Source: Rhodothermus marinus DSM 4252 (GTDB lineage: Bacteria; Bacteroidota; Rhodothermia; Rhodothermales; Rhodothermaceae). From it: a DNA stretch of 64,000 nt. The stretch covers positions 2,212,874 through 2,276,873 of the forward strand of contig NC_013501.1 in assembly GCF_000024845.1 (NCBI RefSeq). Reading direction: 5' to 3'. The stretch's first letter is position 1, and each line of letters opens with the position of its first letter. Positions 51,299-58,864 of the stretch are shown one piece after another. Position numbers and translations under genes: made by a program. The notes beneath the pieces are model-generated. The model was not told where the DNA came from and did not search any database. It saw only the letters and a list, made by a program, of their open reading frames with translations.

Positions 51299-53652
51299 TC
51301 CTGCACGACGATGGCCAGGTAGAGCGCATCTTTCGAAACAAAGCCCCAGACCGGTGGCACGGGCGCCCGCCGATCCCACATCTTGCGTTCGTTGTATTCC
51401 CCTTCCGCAATCCCGAAAATGCTGGAGGCTTCGTTGTCCATTCGCTGCGTTCCCGACGGCTGTCCGGGATCGGTGGTCGGTGGCTTCGGAGGGGCAAGGC
51501 GAAACCACATCCTGCGTTCGTTGTATTCCCCTTCTGCAATCCCGAAAATGCTGGAACCGTCTCCACCCGTTCGGCTCTCGGGTTGAAGGTTCATCTGAAT
51601 GGTGGTGGGGAAGGGCAGCCAGATGCGGGAAGGCTGGAAGGTGCCTTCCACCATGAACCCGATCGTGCGCACGCCCCTTCCTTTCCCCAGATTGTCCTTG
51701 ATTTCCCCGGTTGTTCTGAACCACCCTGCCCCTGCATCGCCGAAGACGAGCAGGCTCAGGACCGGACGGCTTGTCCGCTGCGTTTCCGAAGGCATACCGG
51801 GGTCCACCGTGGGCGGTTCGGGCGGAAGGATCCGATCCCACATTTTGCGTTCGTTGTATTCCCCTTCTGCAATACCGAAAATGCTGGAGGCTTCGTTGTC
51901 CATCCGGGCACTGCTCTGCTCAGGAGCGAACAGGTCGGTGAGCCCGGCATCCCGGACCAGCCGGTTGCCCGCTTCGATGCGATAGGGAAGGGCGGGAATA
52001 CAGTCGGTAGGACTGGTAGGTCCCGGCGACCCCGGAGGAATGGGCAGCCCCGGACAGGGGAAAGGCACTCCGGGGGGATCTCCTCCCTGTCGTCCGGTGG
52101 CGTCGAAATCGATCTCCAGAAGCGAGTGCGACCCGCCGTGGACCCGTCCGGTGGCGTCGAAGTCGATCTCCAGAAGTGAGTGCGACTGACCGATGACCGA
52201 GGAGACACTTCGGGCCTGAAGCCGGATCATGTTGTCGCCTTCCTGCGGCCGGGGTGGCCCAACCCGTTCAAAATCCTTTTGCAGACCTTCAATAAGCTCC
52301 ATAAACTCATCCCGGGAAAGGGTATCGGGCAGGCGAAACTCAAAAAGGACCAAGTGGAGCGTGGGCGGCGTTCCGGGATTTGCAGTTCGAGACTCGGATT
52401 CAATGATGGCGTAAATGTCAGATTCACGGAAGGGGCTTGCACTTCTTGCTTCAGATTCATTGCCGGATCCCTCGCTTGAAGTATTATTGCCCGTATCGTT
52501 TGTCTGACGGGCTCTCATGTTTCTAATGGCATTCATGGCAACATCATGACGAGCTTTTATTCCATTAGAAGTTGTACTGAAGCGTCTTGACTGGATCTGG
52601 ATCTGTGGCCGGCCGTCGCTTCCGGGCACCATCTTGACCTCATAGATCACCGCCCGCTCTCCCTTGACCTCCTGGGTCGAGGGCGTCCCGCCGGGCAGTT
52701 GCCCCCGGAGTTCCAGGGTGCCCCTGTAGAGATCCAGCAGGTTCACCCGGAAGTGCAGCATTCCGGCAAATTGGACCGATGCGGCGGCATTCGAAGTATC
52801 GGGTTCCTCGGCGCCAACGGGACGGAAACTCTCGATGGTACTCCAACCGTCGTTTCGTCCCATTGGCTGACCATTCACCACATGCTGCACGCGCCAGACC
52901 AGGTCCACCGCGTCGGGATAGGTGAGAAGATCCGGATCGGTGGGCAGATAGGGGTAACTGGTCGCCGCAACTTCCGTGGTAAACAGCAGGGGGTTTTCGC
53001 TCATGGCCTGCTCGGGCGTCTGGCCTTCGAAGCGTGGCTTGATGACCAGCCGATAGGCACTGGCCGCAAACTGCGGCGTGGCCGGTGTCCATCGAAAGAC
53101 GGGAGGCCGCTGCATCACGTTCACCACGGTACCTCCTACCGGCTCCAGCAACACGGGCGGGTCGGGCAGCACCACGGCAAAGTGTGGACAGGGGATCGTT
53201 TCCCCCAGTCGTTGCCCGTCTGCGCTTACCACCCACAGACACAGCTCGTAGCCGCCTTCCGGCAGCGCTCCGCTCGTGGCCACCCGCTCGGCCTCGGCCT
53301 CGTCGTAGTCGATGGCGTCAAGCGCCACCGCTTCGCGCCAGCTCAGGCTCACCGCACCGCCGGCGGGCAGATCGAAACGCGGCAGACTCGGATGCTGATC
53401 ACGGATCCGGGCCAGCACCTGACCGCCCTCGCGTGTAAGCTGACCACCCAGGGTCAGCCCTTCAAGTGGCTCCGGGGTCGGATTGATTACAAGGATGCGA
53501 ATCTGGGCCTCGTTCCGCTCCCATTCGCTCAGATACGGCGACAGATTGGATCCGAGCGGAAACTGGACCTGCAGTTGCACCTGTGCCTGCGCCGATACCA
53601 CGAAAAGCAACAGTCCGACCCAGCGCAGCACATAGCGTGACCCTGTTTTCAT
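51295..53652 (-). CDS. TANFOR-like secreted protein with in-frame repeat units
   Basis: A 785-residue exported protein. Signal peptide (LRWVGLLLFVVSAQA, then QVQLQVQF) and an N-terminal region with the feel of TANFOR-type surface proteins: SPYLSEWERNEAQIRILVIN, LPEGGYELCLWVVSADGQ and RPPVFRWTPATPQ. The C-terminal half holds two motif families: SHSLLEIDFDATGR twice (52090-52131 and 52144-52185) and SSIFGIAEGEYNERKMW or its variant three times (51376, 51505 and 51838), partly preceded by MDNEA. Repeat copies are near-identical even at silent sites. Function unknown; TANFOR assignment from memory of the family. Confidence 0.7.
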   Translation of the reverse strand: MKTGSRYVLRWVGLLLFVVSAQAQVQLQVQFPLGSNLSPYLSEWERNEAQIRILVINPTPEPLEGLTLGGQLTREGGQVLARIRDQHPSLPRFDLPAGGAVSLSWREAVALDAIDYDEAEAERVATSGALPEGGYELCLWVVSADGQRLGETIPCPHFAVVLPDPPVLLEPVGGTVVNVMQRPPVFRWTPATPQFAASAYRLVIKPRFEGQTPEQAMSENPLLFTTEVAATSYPYLPTDPDLLTYPDAVDLVWRVQHVVNGQPMGRNDGWSTIESFRPVGAEEPDTSNAAASVQFAGMLHFRVNLLDLYRGTLELRGQLPGGTPSTQEVKGERAVIYEVKMVPGSDGRPQIQIQSRRFSTTSNGIKARHDVAMNAIRNMRARQTNDTGNNTSSEGSGNESEARSASPFRESDIYAIIESESRTANPGTPPTLHLVLFEFRLPDTLSRDEFMELIEGLQKDFERVGPPRPQEGDNMIRLQARSVSSVIGQSHSLLEIDFDATGRVHGGSHSLLEIDFDATGRQGGDPPGVPFPCPGLPIPPGSPGPTSPTDCIPALPYRIEAGNRLVRDAGLTDLFAPEQSSARMDNEASSIFGIAEGEYNERKMWDRILPPEPPTVDPGMPSETQRTSRPVLSLLVFGDAGAGWFRTTGEIKDNLGKGRGVRTIGFMVEGTFQPSRIWLPFPTTIQMNLQPESRTGGDGSSIFGIAEGEYNERRMWFRLAPPKPPTTDPGQPSGTQRMDNEASSIFGIAEGEYNERKMWDRRAPVPPVWGFVSKDALYLAIVVQE
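51376..51441 (-). repeat. In-frame repeat MDNEA-SSIFGIAEGEYNERKMW, last copy
   Basis: The third copy (in reading order) inside the TANFOR-like gene, followed by DRRAP. Together with 51838-51903 and 51505-51555 it forms a family of near-identical 51- to 66-base units separated by 80-300 bases of diverged linker. Confidence 0.85.
51505..51555 (-). repeat. In-frame repeat SSIFGIAEGEYNERRMW, middle copy
   Basis: The same unit without the MDNEA prefix (GGDGSSIFG instead) and with Lys changed to Arg. It is followed by FRLAPPKPPTTDPGQPSGTQ, which matches DRILPPEPPTVDPGMPSETQ after the first copy, so the duplicated block is longer than the core. Confidence 0.85.
51838..51903 (-). repeat. In-frame repeat MDNEA-SSIFGIAEGEYNERKMW, first copy
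   Basis: The first copy in reading order (nearest the N-terminus), in front of DRILPPEPPTVDPGMPSETQR. It differs from the last copy at only a few silent bases, evidence for recent duplication or gene conversion. Confidence 0.85.
52090..52185 (-). repeat. Tandem in-frame repeat SHSLLEIDFDATGR
   Basis: Two 42-base copies (52144-52185 and 52090-52131) separated by 12 bases (encoding VHGG). They encode the same 14 residues and differ at only a few third positions. They sit just before a Pro/Gly-rich linker in the TANFOR-like protein. Confidence 0.85.
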
Positions 53653-54105
53653 GGCACCCTCCTGATCTGCGTTGAACCAGAAATAGAGTTACCAGGAAAA
53701 GTCAGGTCCTCAATCGGTCAAACTACGTGCCTTCTAATGTGAAGAATATATGATGCCCCAGAAGCAAATGCAAGCGTGCAGGATACTATTTGCAGACAAA
53801 AATGGATTATTCAAGCCTCTGCATATTTTGAAACGTGCCGTTGTACGCCTATCCGATAAAATCCAGAAACTCAGATGTTTGCCAGATCGTGATCCAACCG
53901 GATTCAACTATTCGAACCTGCTGAAAAGGGTTATCGCCTGACTGCTACAGGCCCTTTCTTTCAGATGTAAAACTTGCGAGCAGATATGATAGAATGCACA
54001 CCTCCTGAACTTTGCACAATCGTACCGCGCCGGCTCCACGGCTCCCATGGAATGACCCCATCTGTGTTCCTTTTTTGCACAGGAACGTGTGCTTTCTGCA
54101 CAGCC
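53653..54105. other. 453-base A/T-rich intergenic stretch
   Basis: No supported gene. The 53750-53941 open frame is short, A/T-rich and has no Shine-Dalgarno. On the minus strand CAAACTA at 53719-53725 reads TAGTTTG, a -7-like box about 67 bases upstream of the TANFOR-like gene. The remainder shows no structure that I can name. Confidence 0.6.
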
Positions 54106-56817
54106 TCACTGGCTTTCTATCACGATACGAGCCGGACGCAGACCGGGGGCGCTGGCCGTGACGGTAATAGTGCCGGGCATGCCACGCCGGGCGCGCACGA
54201 TGGCCAGCACCAGCCCGTTGAAGGCCGGCCGCTCATCCGAAGAAAACGGAATGAAGCTGGTCGGGTCGCCGTTGGCCGTGGCCACCAGCTCGCCGGGTCC
54301 TTCGACGGTGAAACGCACCGGATTGTCCGCCGTGGGCACGGTTCGCCCTTCTGCATCGACCACCCGCACCGTGATGAATGCCAGGTCGTAGCCGTCGGCC
54401 TGGATCCGGACACGGTCCGCCTCGGCGGCCAGCGCGGTCGGCTGGCCGGTGGTCTGCACGACGGCTTCGGCCCACTTCCGGCCGTTTTTATAGGCCACGG
54501 CGCGTAGTTCGCCGGGCTCGTAGCGCACGTCGTCCCAGCGCAGGCGGTACTGGTAGGGCCCTTTTTTCTTGCGGCCGAGCGATCGGCCATTGAGGAACAG
54601 TTCCACCTCGTCGCCCGAGGTGAACACATGCACGGGCGTGATCTCCCCCACGCGATCCGGCCAGTTCCAGTGGGGCAGGATATGCACCATCGGTAGCTCG
54701 GGACGCCAGCGGGCCTGATACAGGTAAAACCGATCCTTTTTGAAACCGGCCAGATCGATGATCCCGAAATAAGAGCTGCGCGAACTGTAGTAGGGCGTGG
54801 GCTCGCCCAGATAGTCCCAGCCGCTCCAGACGAAACCGCCGGCCACAAAAGGATGGAGTTCCTGCACGAAAAACACCTTGTCCACCGAAGAGCCAAAATC
54901 CGCCGTATATAGCTCATAGCCGCTTACCTGCCTGGTAACCGGATCACCCCCCTGGCCTTCACGAACAGGTGCACTCAGGGCATCTGTAACTGGAAAGAGA
55001 TAGGCGCCCCGCGAACTTACAGCGGCCGCATTTTCACAACTGATAATCATTTTTGTAGGGAAATGTATGCGAAATGCGCTGTAAAGGGGTGGTGTGGTGA
55101 TCCCCTGCAAACCAGTATAGGCCGGCATGTCCCGGATCCCTTCACCCTGATAGTTCAGGCAGATGACGTCCACCACCTCGGGCATCGGCGTCCCCGGCCG
55201 GGCGAAATTCATAGACGCCGTCACCGGCCGCGTGGGATCCTCCTCTTTGATGATGCGGGCCAGTCGCCGGGCCAGCTCGGCCCCCTCGCGGCCGCTTCCC
55301 TGCTCGCCCACTTCATTGCCGAAGCTCCAGAGAATGACCGACGGGTGGTTGCGGTCGCGGCGGATAAAGGCGCGCAGGTCCTGCTCGTGCCAGTCCGGAA
55401 AGATCAGGTGGAAGTCGAGCGGGGTTTTTCGCATCTCCCAGACGTCGAAGATCTCGTCGAGCACGAGGAAGCCCATGCGGTCGGTAAGCTCCAGCAGCTC
55501 GGGAGCTGGCGGGTTATGGGCGGTACGAATGGCGTTGGCGCCCATCTCACGCAGCAGTTCGAGCTGGCGCTCGGCCGCCCTTCGGTTGAAGGCCGCGCCC
55601 AGCGGCCCCAGGTCGTGATGCTGGTTAACGCCTTTGATTTCGATGCGCTCGCCGTTGACCAGCAGCCCGCGCTCCGGATCGAACCGCAGCGAGCGGATGC
55701 CGAAGCGGGTTTCGTAGCGATCGACCGGGCGGCCGTCGAGCCACAGCGTGGTGACGGCCACGTAGCGGTGAGGCGTCTGCGTGGGCGGAGGTCCCCACAG
55801 CTTCGGGTTGCGAACCGTCGCCATGCCGGACGCCGTAGCCTGCCCCTGCGCCGGTACCCGCACCTGCCGGGGCGGGAACGCGGCGACGGCATCGCCCCGT
55901 GGCCGGTCCTCTTCGCCCAGCTCGAAGATCTCTGTCGTAACGCGCACCGAGACGGCCCGGGCCCATCGGTTTTCGATGGTCACATCCAGCACAACGGTGG
56001 CCGAGTCGGTCGAGACGTAGGGTGTGCGCACGAACGTGCCCCATTGCGCCACGTGCACCGGATGCGTCTTGACCAGCCAGACGTTGCGGTACAATCCACC
56101 GCCGGGATACCAGCGCGACGAGCGTGGAAGCACCTCAAGTCGGATGGCAAGCTGGTTTTCCGCGCCCCAGCGGACGTATGGGGTCAGATCCACGCGCCAG
56201 GAAGCGTAGCCGTAGGGCCAGCCACCCACCAGGTAGCCGTTCAGCCAGACGACGGCGTGAGCCATCGCGCCCTCGACGTCCAGGTAGATCGCCCGCTCCG
56301 AATCGGCGGCCGGGATGAAGATTTTCTTCCGGTACCAGGCCACGCCCGGGCTGGGCAGCCAGCCCATGCCGCCGTCCACCTCGGGATGTGGTTGTTCCAC
56401 GAAGGGGCCCCGAATGGCCCAGTCGTGCGGCAGGTCTACTCGTTCCCAGCCGCTATCGTCGAAGTCCGGCTGCACGAACGGGAAGTCACGCCCGGGATGT
56501 CCCGGGGGTCGCCTGTAACGTCGGGCCGGATCTTTGATGAAAGGATTGCCCGTGGGCAGAATCCAGGGCTTAAGGACGATCGCCTCCTTCGGTGCTCCGG
56601 CGGTGTCTGCATCCATCCGGTACATCGGCCACACGTCGTAGACCAGTCCGTCGGCTTCCGCCCGGGAGGGGTACTTGAAGAAGCGCCAGTCTTCATTAAG
56701 CAAAACCCGCTCGCGCAGCAGCTCCTGCGCGGGTTGTGCCTGCAATGGCAGGATCGTCAGCAGCAGGAGCAGCCCGCCTCCTAAAAACATCCGATAGCGA
56801 GAACCGGAGATGCGCAT
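54106..56817 (-). CDS. Glycoside hydrolase family 2 protein (beta-galactosidase/glucuronidase type)
   Basis: A 903-residue exported GH2 enzyme. Signal peptide (MFLGGGLLLLLTILPLQA, then QPAQE), then the sugar-binding jelly-roll (WERVDLPHDWAIRGPF; AVVWLNGYLVGGWPYGYAS), an Ig-like domain and the TIM barrel with GVNQHHDLGPLGAAFNRRA, the acid/base Glu in ILWSFGNEVGEQ and the nucleophile Glu in KMIISCENAAA. It ends with Ig-like/Big domains (DRVRIQADGYDLAFITVRVV; GTITVTASAPGLRPARIVI). The specificity is not readable. Start ATG at 56817; a frame start at 56838 is also possible. A palindrome upstream is a candidate operator. Confidence 0.93.
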   Translation of the reverse strand: MRISGSRYRMFLGGGLLLLLTILPLQAQPAQELLRERVLLNEDWRFFKYPSRAEADGLVYDVWPMYRMDADTAGAPKEAIVLKPWILPTGNPFIKDPARRYRRPPGHPGRDFPFVQPDFDDSGWERVDLPHDWAIRGPFVEQPHPEVDGGMGWLPSPGVAWYRKKIFIPAADSERAIYLDVEGAMAHAVVWLNGYLVGGWPYGYASWRVDLTPYVRWGAENQLAIRLEVLPRSSRWYPGGGLYRNVWLVKTHPVHVAQWGTFVRTPYVSTDSATVVLDVTIENRWARAVSVRVTTEIFELGEEDRPRGDAVAAFPPRQVRVPAQGQATASGMATVRNPKLWGPPPTQTPHRYVAVTTLWLDGRPVDRYETRFGIRSLRFDPERGLLVNGERIEIKGVNQHHDLGPLGAAFNRRAAERQLELLREMGANAIRTAHNPPAPELLELTDRMGFLVLDEIFDVWEMRKTPLDFHLIFPDWHEQDLRAFIRRDRNHPSVILWSFGNEVGEQGSGREGAELARRLARIIKEEDPTRPVTASMNFARPGTPMPEVVDVICLNYQGEGIRDMPAYTGLQGITTPPLYSAFRIHFPTKMIISCENAAAVSSRGAYLFPVTDALSAPVREGQGGDPVTRQVSGYELYTADFGSSVDKVFFVQELHPFVAGGFVWSGWDYLGEPTPYYSSRSSYFGIIDLAGFKKDRFYLYQARWRPELPMVHILPHWNWPDRVGEITPVHVFTSGDEVELFLNGRSLGRKKKGPYQYRLRWDDVRYEPGELRAVAYKNGRKWAEAVVQTTGQPTALAAEADRVRIQADGYDLAFITVRVVDAEGRTVPTADNPVRFTVEGPGELVATANGDPTSFIPFSSDERPAFNGLVLAIVRARRGMPGTITVTASAPGLRPARIVIESQ

Positions 56818-57311
56818 AACAGCCAGGCGTTGCCTCACCGAATATTTTCAGAAAAACTATAATGCCACAGAATCGCAAACAACAATATCAAAACGCTTCA
56901 ATATTGTTCACAGAAACCAAACAAATCATTCGATGTAAATGAAATAGCTGGTTTCGGACGCAGACGGCTTTTATCGCGTTCAGCCTCCAGGAAACGGCGG
57001 TGCTACCGTACCCTTATCTCCTGAAAGAGCGCGTGGTCGGTGGCCTCCCGGGTCAATCCGGTCCTGGTCACTCCAGCGGTGCCTGCAAGCCATAGCCGGC
57101 CGATAGGTCCCCGCGAACGACGGCAATCCTGGACGCAGGTCCGGGAACGCCATTTTGCAATCGCTCACCAGATCGGACAGACAGGTTGACCACAGCATTT
57201 GAACGGGATAAAGCGGGCACGTTTTCAGTGGACCGGCAACAGCCAGAAATGGCCGGGTGGGTGTTGCGGTCGTGTTTCCATACGCGACAGCAACCAGTTT
57301 CGCAACGAGAT
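56818..57311. other. 494-base intergenic stretch upstream of the GH2 gene
   Basis: No gene seen. The first 120 bases are A/T rich and contain the candidate operator at 56881-56908. The remaining 350 bases are G+C-rich without a frame of coding character. Confidence 0.6.
56881..56908 (-). promoter_or_regulatory. Candidate LacI-type operator upstream of the GH2 gene
   Basis: A 28-base imperfect palindrome: arms AACAATAT / ATATTGTT (perfect 8 bp) around a CAAAACGCTTCA centre, symmetric about the CG at 56894-56895 with 11 of 14 positions paired. Centred CG palindromes are typical of LacI/GntR-family operators. It lies 64 bases upstream of the GH2 ATG. No regulator gene is adjacent. Confidence 0.45.
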
Positions 57312-57572
57312 ATGGCGACAGAAAACCGGGCTTTAGCACAAGCCATTGCAGAGGCGCGAGAGTTCGAGCCCGACCGCTATCCGGGAGGGCTCAAAATGGC
57401 TTTCTTCCGGCTGATGGACGTGCCCCGGGACGAAGCGCCCGAGCTGTGGGCGGAACTGCGCCGGGCGCTTCGGGAAAATCCGCACCTGAGGGATCCGGAC
57501 GTTCGCGCCTTTCTGGAGCGCTCCGACCTGGCCGAGCGCGGCTACTGGTGGTTCGATCCGGACCGATGGTAG
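57312..57572 (+). CDS. Unrecognised 86-residue acidic protein
   Basis: Begins MATENRALAQAIAEAREFEP and continues LKMAFFRLMDVPRDEAPELW, ending SDLAERGYWWFDPDRW. It is soluble and acidic with a helical core and an aromatic-rich C-terminus, and it has no recognised family. The frame is open upstream to 57186 but composition and start favour 57312. It is isolated, followed by a possibly decayed stretch. Confidence 0.55.
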   Translation: MATENRALAQAIAEAREFEPDRYPGGLKMAFFRLMDVPRDEAPELWAELRRALRENPHLRDPDVRAFLERSDLAERGYWWFDPDRW

Positions 57573-57754
57573 CCGGCCATACCCTGCTCCGTCCATGACG
57601 AGTCCCCGGACTTCCAGCTTCCGGGCCAGGCGTTAACGTGCAAGCGCCTCGAGCCGATACGGAAAGCCGCACGGATCAGCTTCAAGGCCACCTCTTTGCC
57701 CAGCACGTCCCACACCAGGCGGCCGTCCTCTTCAGATCCTCGTACTCGAAGTAA
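57573..57754 (-). pseudogene. Possible decayed reading frame
   Basis: The minus strand reads DYFEYEDL in one frame and then, after an apparent frame change, EEDGRLVWDVLGKEVALKLI, RAAFRIGSRRLHVNAWPGSW in another. The second part has the composition of a real protein but no start, and the frame breaks make it look like a remnant. It lies just beyond the stop of the second tandem small gene. Low certainty. Confidence 0.3.
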
Positions 57755-57991
57755 TCAGCCGTCTTCCTCCGGCTCACCGCCAAGGGCAATGTCCAGGTCG
57801 CGCCGATAGCGCTCGCTGTCGATCCCCAGCCGTGCTTCGAGCGCCTTCAGCTCGCTGTAGGTGAGCTTGCCCAGCGCGAAGGCTTCGGTGATCCGGCCCC
57901 AGAGAATGAGCCGGGCGGCCTCCGTCAGCACGCCCTTTTGCCGGGCGCGCTCGATGACCTCTTCGTACTCCGGGTAAAATGAACCGCTCAT
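57755..57991 (-). CDS. Small 78-residue paralog 2 (tandem pair)
   Basis: Reads MSGSFYPEYEEVIERARQ, then KGVLTEAARLILWGRITEAF, LTYSELKALEARLGIDSERY and RRDLDIALGGEPEEDG. It aligns without gaps to the gene upstream, 43 of 78 residues identical, including the LTxxAxLIxWGRIxEA core, xLTxxELxxLEAxL and GEPEED tail. It overlaps that gene as ATGA. No family recognised. The pattern suggests a small helical dimeric protein. Confidence 0.7.
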   Translation of the reverse strand: MSGSFYPEYEEVIERARQKGVLTEAARLILWGRITEAFALGKLTYSELKALEARLGIDSERYRRDLDIALGGEPEEDG

Positions 57992-58224
57992 GCGTCTTCC
58001 TCCGGTTCGCCGGTCATGGCTACGTCCAGGTCGCGCAGGTAGCGACGGCGGTCGATCTCCAGCAGCGCTTCGAGCCGCTCGAGCTCCTCGAGCGTGAGAT
58101 CGCCCCGGCCGTAGGCTTCGGAGATGCGGCCCCAGAAGATCAGCTGGGCCTCGGTGGTGAGATAGCCGCCCCGGCGGGCACGCTCCAGCGTATCGCGAAG
58201 TACTTCGAAGTAAACGCCGCTCAT
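57988..58224 (-). CDS. Small 78-residue paralog 1 (tandem pair)
   Basis: Reads MSGVYFEVLRDTLERARR, then GGYLTTEAQLIFWGRISEAY, LTLEELERLEALLEIDRRRY and LRDLDVAMTGEPEEDA. It is the first of two tandem copies with equal length. The stop overlaps the second ATG, so both are made from one message, consistent with a heterodimer or with recent duplication. No family recognised. Confidence 0.7.
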   Translation of the reverse strand: MSGVYFEVLRDTLERARRGGYLTTEAQLIFWGRISEAYGRGDLTLEELERLEALLEIDRRRYLRDLDVAMTGEPEEDA

Positions 58225-58622
58225 GGCTCCCGGCTTTCGATCGCCGCCGTATCGCCGCCGTGTGCGGCGGCGGGTGGCGAGGGCCGGCACACGCACAGCC
58301 CGACCTGGCGGAGGGTTTCTTCAATAGCTCGCGCTTCTTCTACGCGCAGATCGCTTCGGCGATCGAGCCGGAGCCTGACGGCGTCGCAACTGATGCCACT
58401 CCGCTATGCACCGCGAGCAGACGGCCGAAGGGGCGTGCTTGCGACCACCGCTCCCCGTAGTCCGGCGCGGCGGCCGCGACGTGCGATGTCCAAAATCCAG
58501 AGGACCCTCGCCAAAAATTCGAAAAGCCGGTAGATACACTGACCTACCGGCTTTTCCAGCGGAACGCTCGAGAGAAACCTTTACGCTCTCTAAAAAATCA
58601 ACGGCTTATAGAGAAATCCTTG
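58225..58622. other. 398-base intergenic stretch before tRNA-Ser
   Basis: G+C-rich, with GCCGCCGTAT/GTGTGCGGCGGCGG-type short repeats near 58240-58275 and the tRNA-Ser terminator at 58521-58556. A minus-strand frame near 58256-58390 (VRLRLDRRSDLRVEEARAIE) has coding-like composition but no start. I call no gene. Confidence 0.5.
58521..58556 (-). terminator. tRNA-Ser terminator
   Basis: A perfect 13-bp stem (GAAAAGCCGGTAG / CTACCGGCTTTTC) with a 10-nt loop and T-rich exit on the minus strand, 67 bases past the tRNA-Ser 3' end. Confidence 0.75.
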
Positions 58623-58710
58623 CGGAGGGGGAGGGATTCGAACCCTCGGTGCCCGCAATGGGCACAACGGTTTTCGAGACCGCCCCGTTCGACCGCTCCG
58701 GCACCCCTCC
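58623..58710 (-). tRNA. tRNA-Ser (CGA)
   Basis: An 88-base class II tRNA on the minus strand. Acceptor GGAGGGG pairs with CCCCTCC, the anticodon arm is GCGGT-CTCGAAA-ACCGT (anticodon CGA), a long variable arm follows (TGCCCATTGCGGGCA), and the T arm is GAGGGTTCGAATCCCTC. Discriminator G; CCA not encoded. Confidence 0.96.
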
Positions 58711-58864
58711 GGCGCCCGTAAACGAACAACCCCGCCGTGAGGTTCTTTCAGCTTCCTGCAAAGAAGGTCTTTTTGACCTCGCTTTTTTCCAACGCCTGAG
58801 CCCCTGTGATTTTTCGGCAATCGTCTGATTTTTCTGGGCGTTCCGTCGTATTTTGAAGCCAGGC

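Noticed and set aside
51376-51903. Regularly repeated short unit that could suggest a CRISPR array
   Set aside because: Only three copies with unequal spacing, all in one reading frame of an exported protein, and the copies differ mainly at silent sites. No cas gene is present.
53750-53941. A 63-codon A/T-rich open frame between the TANFOR-like and GH2 genes
   Set aside because: No Shine-Dalgarno, atypical composition, and it lies where the minus-strand promoter region is expected.
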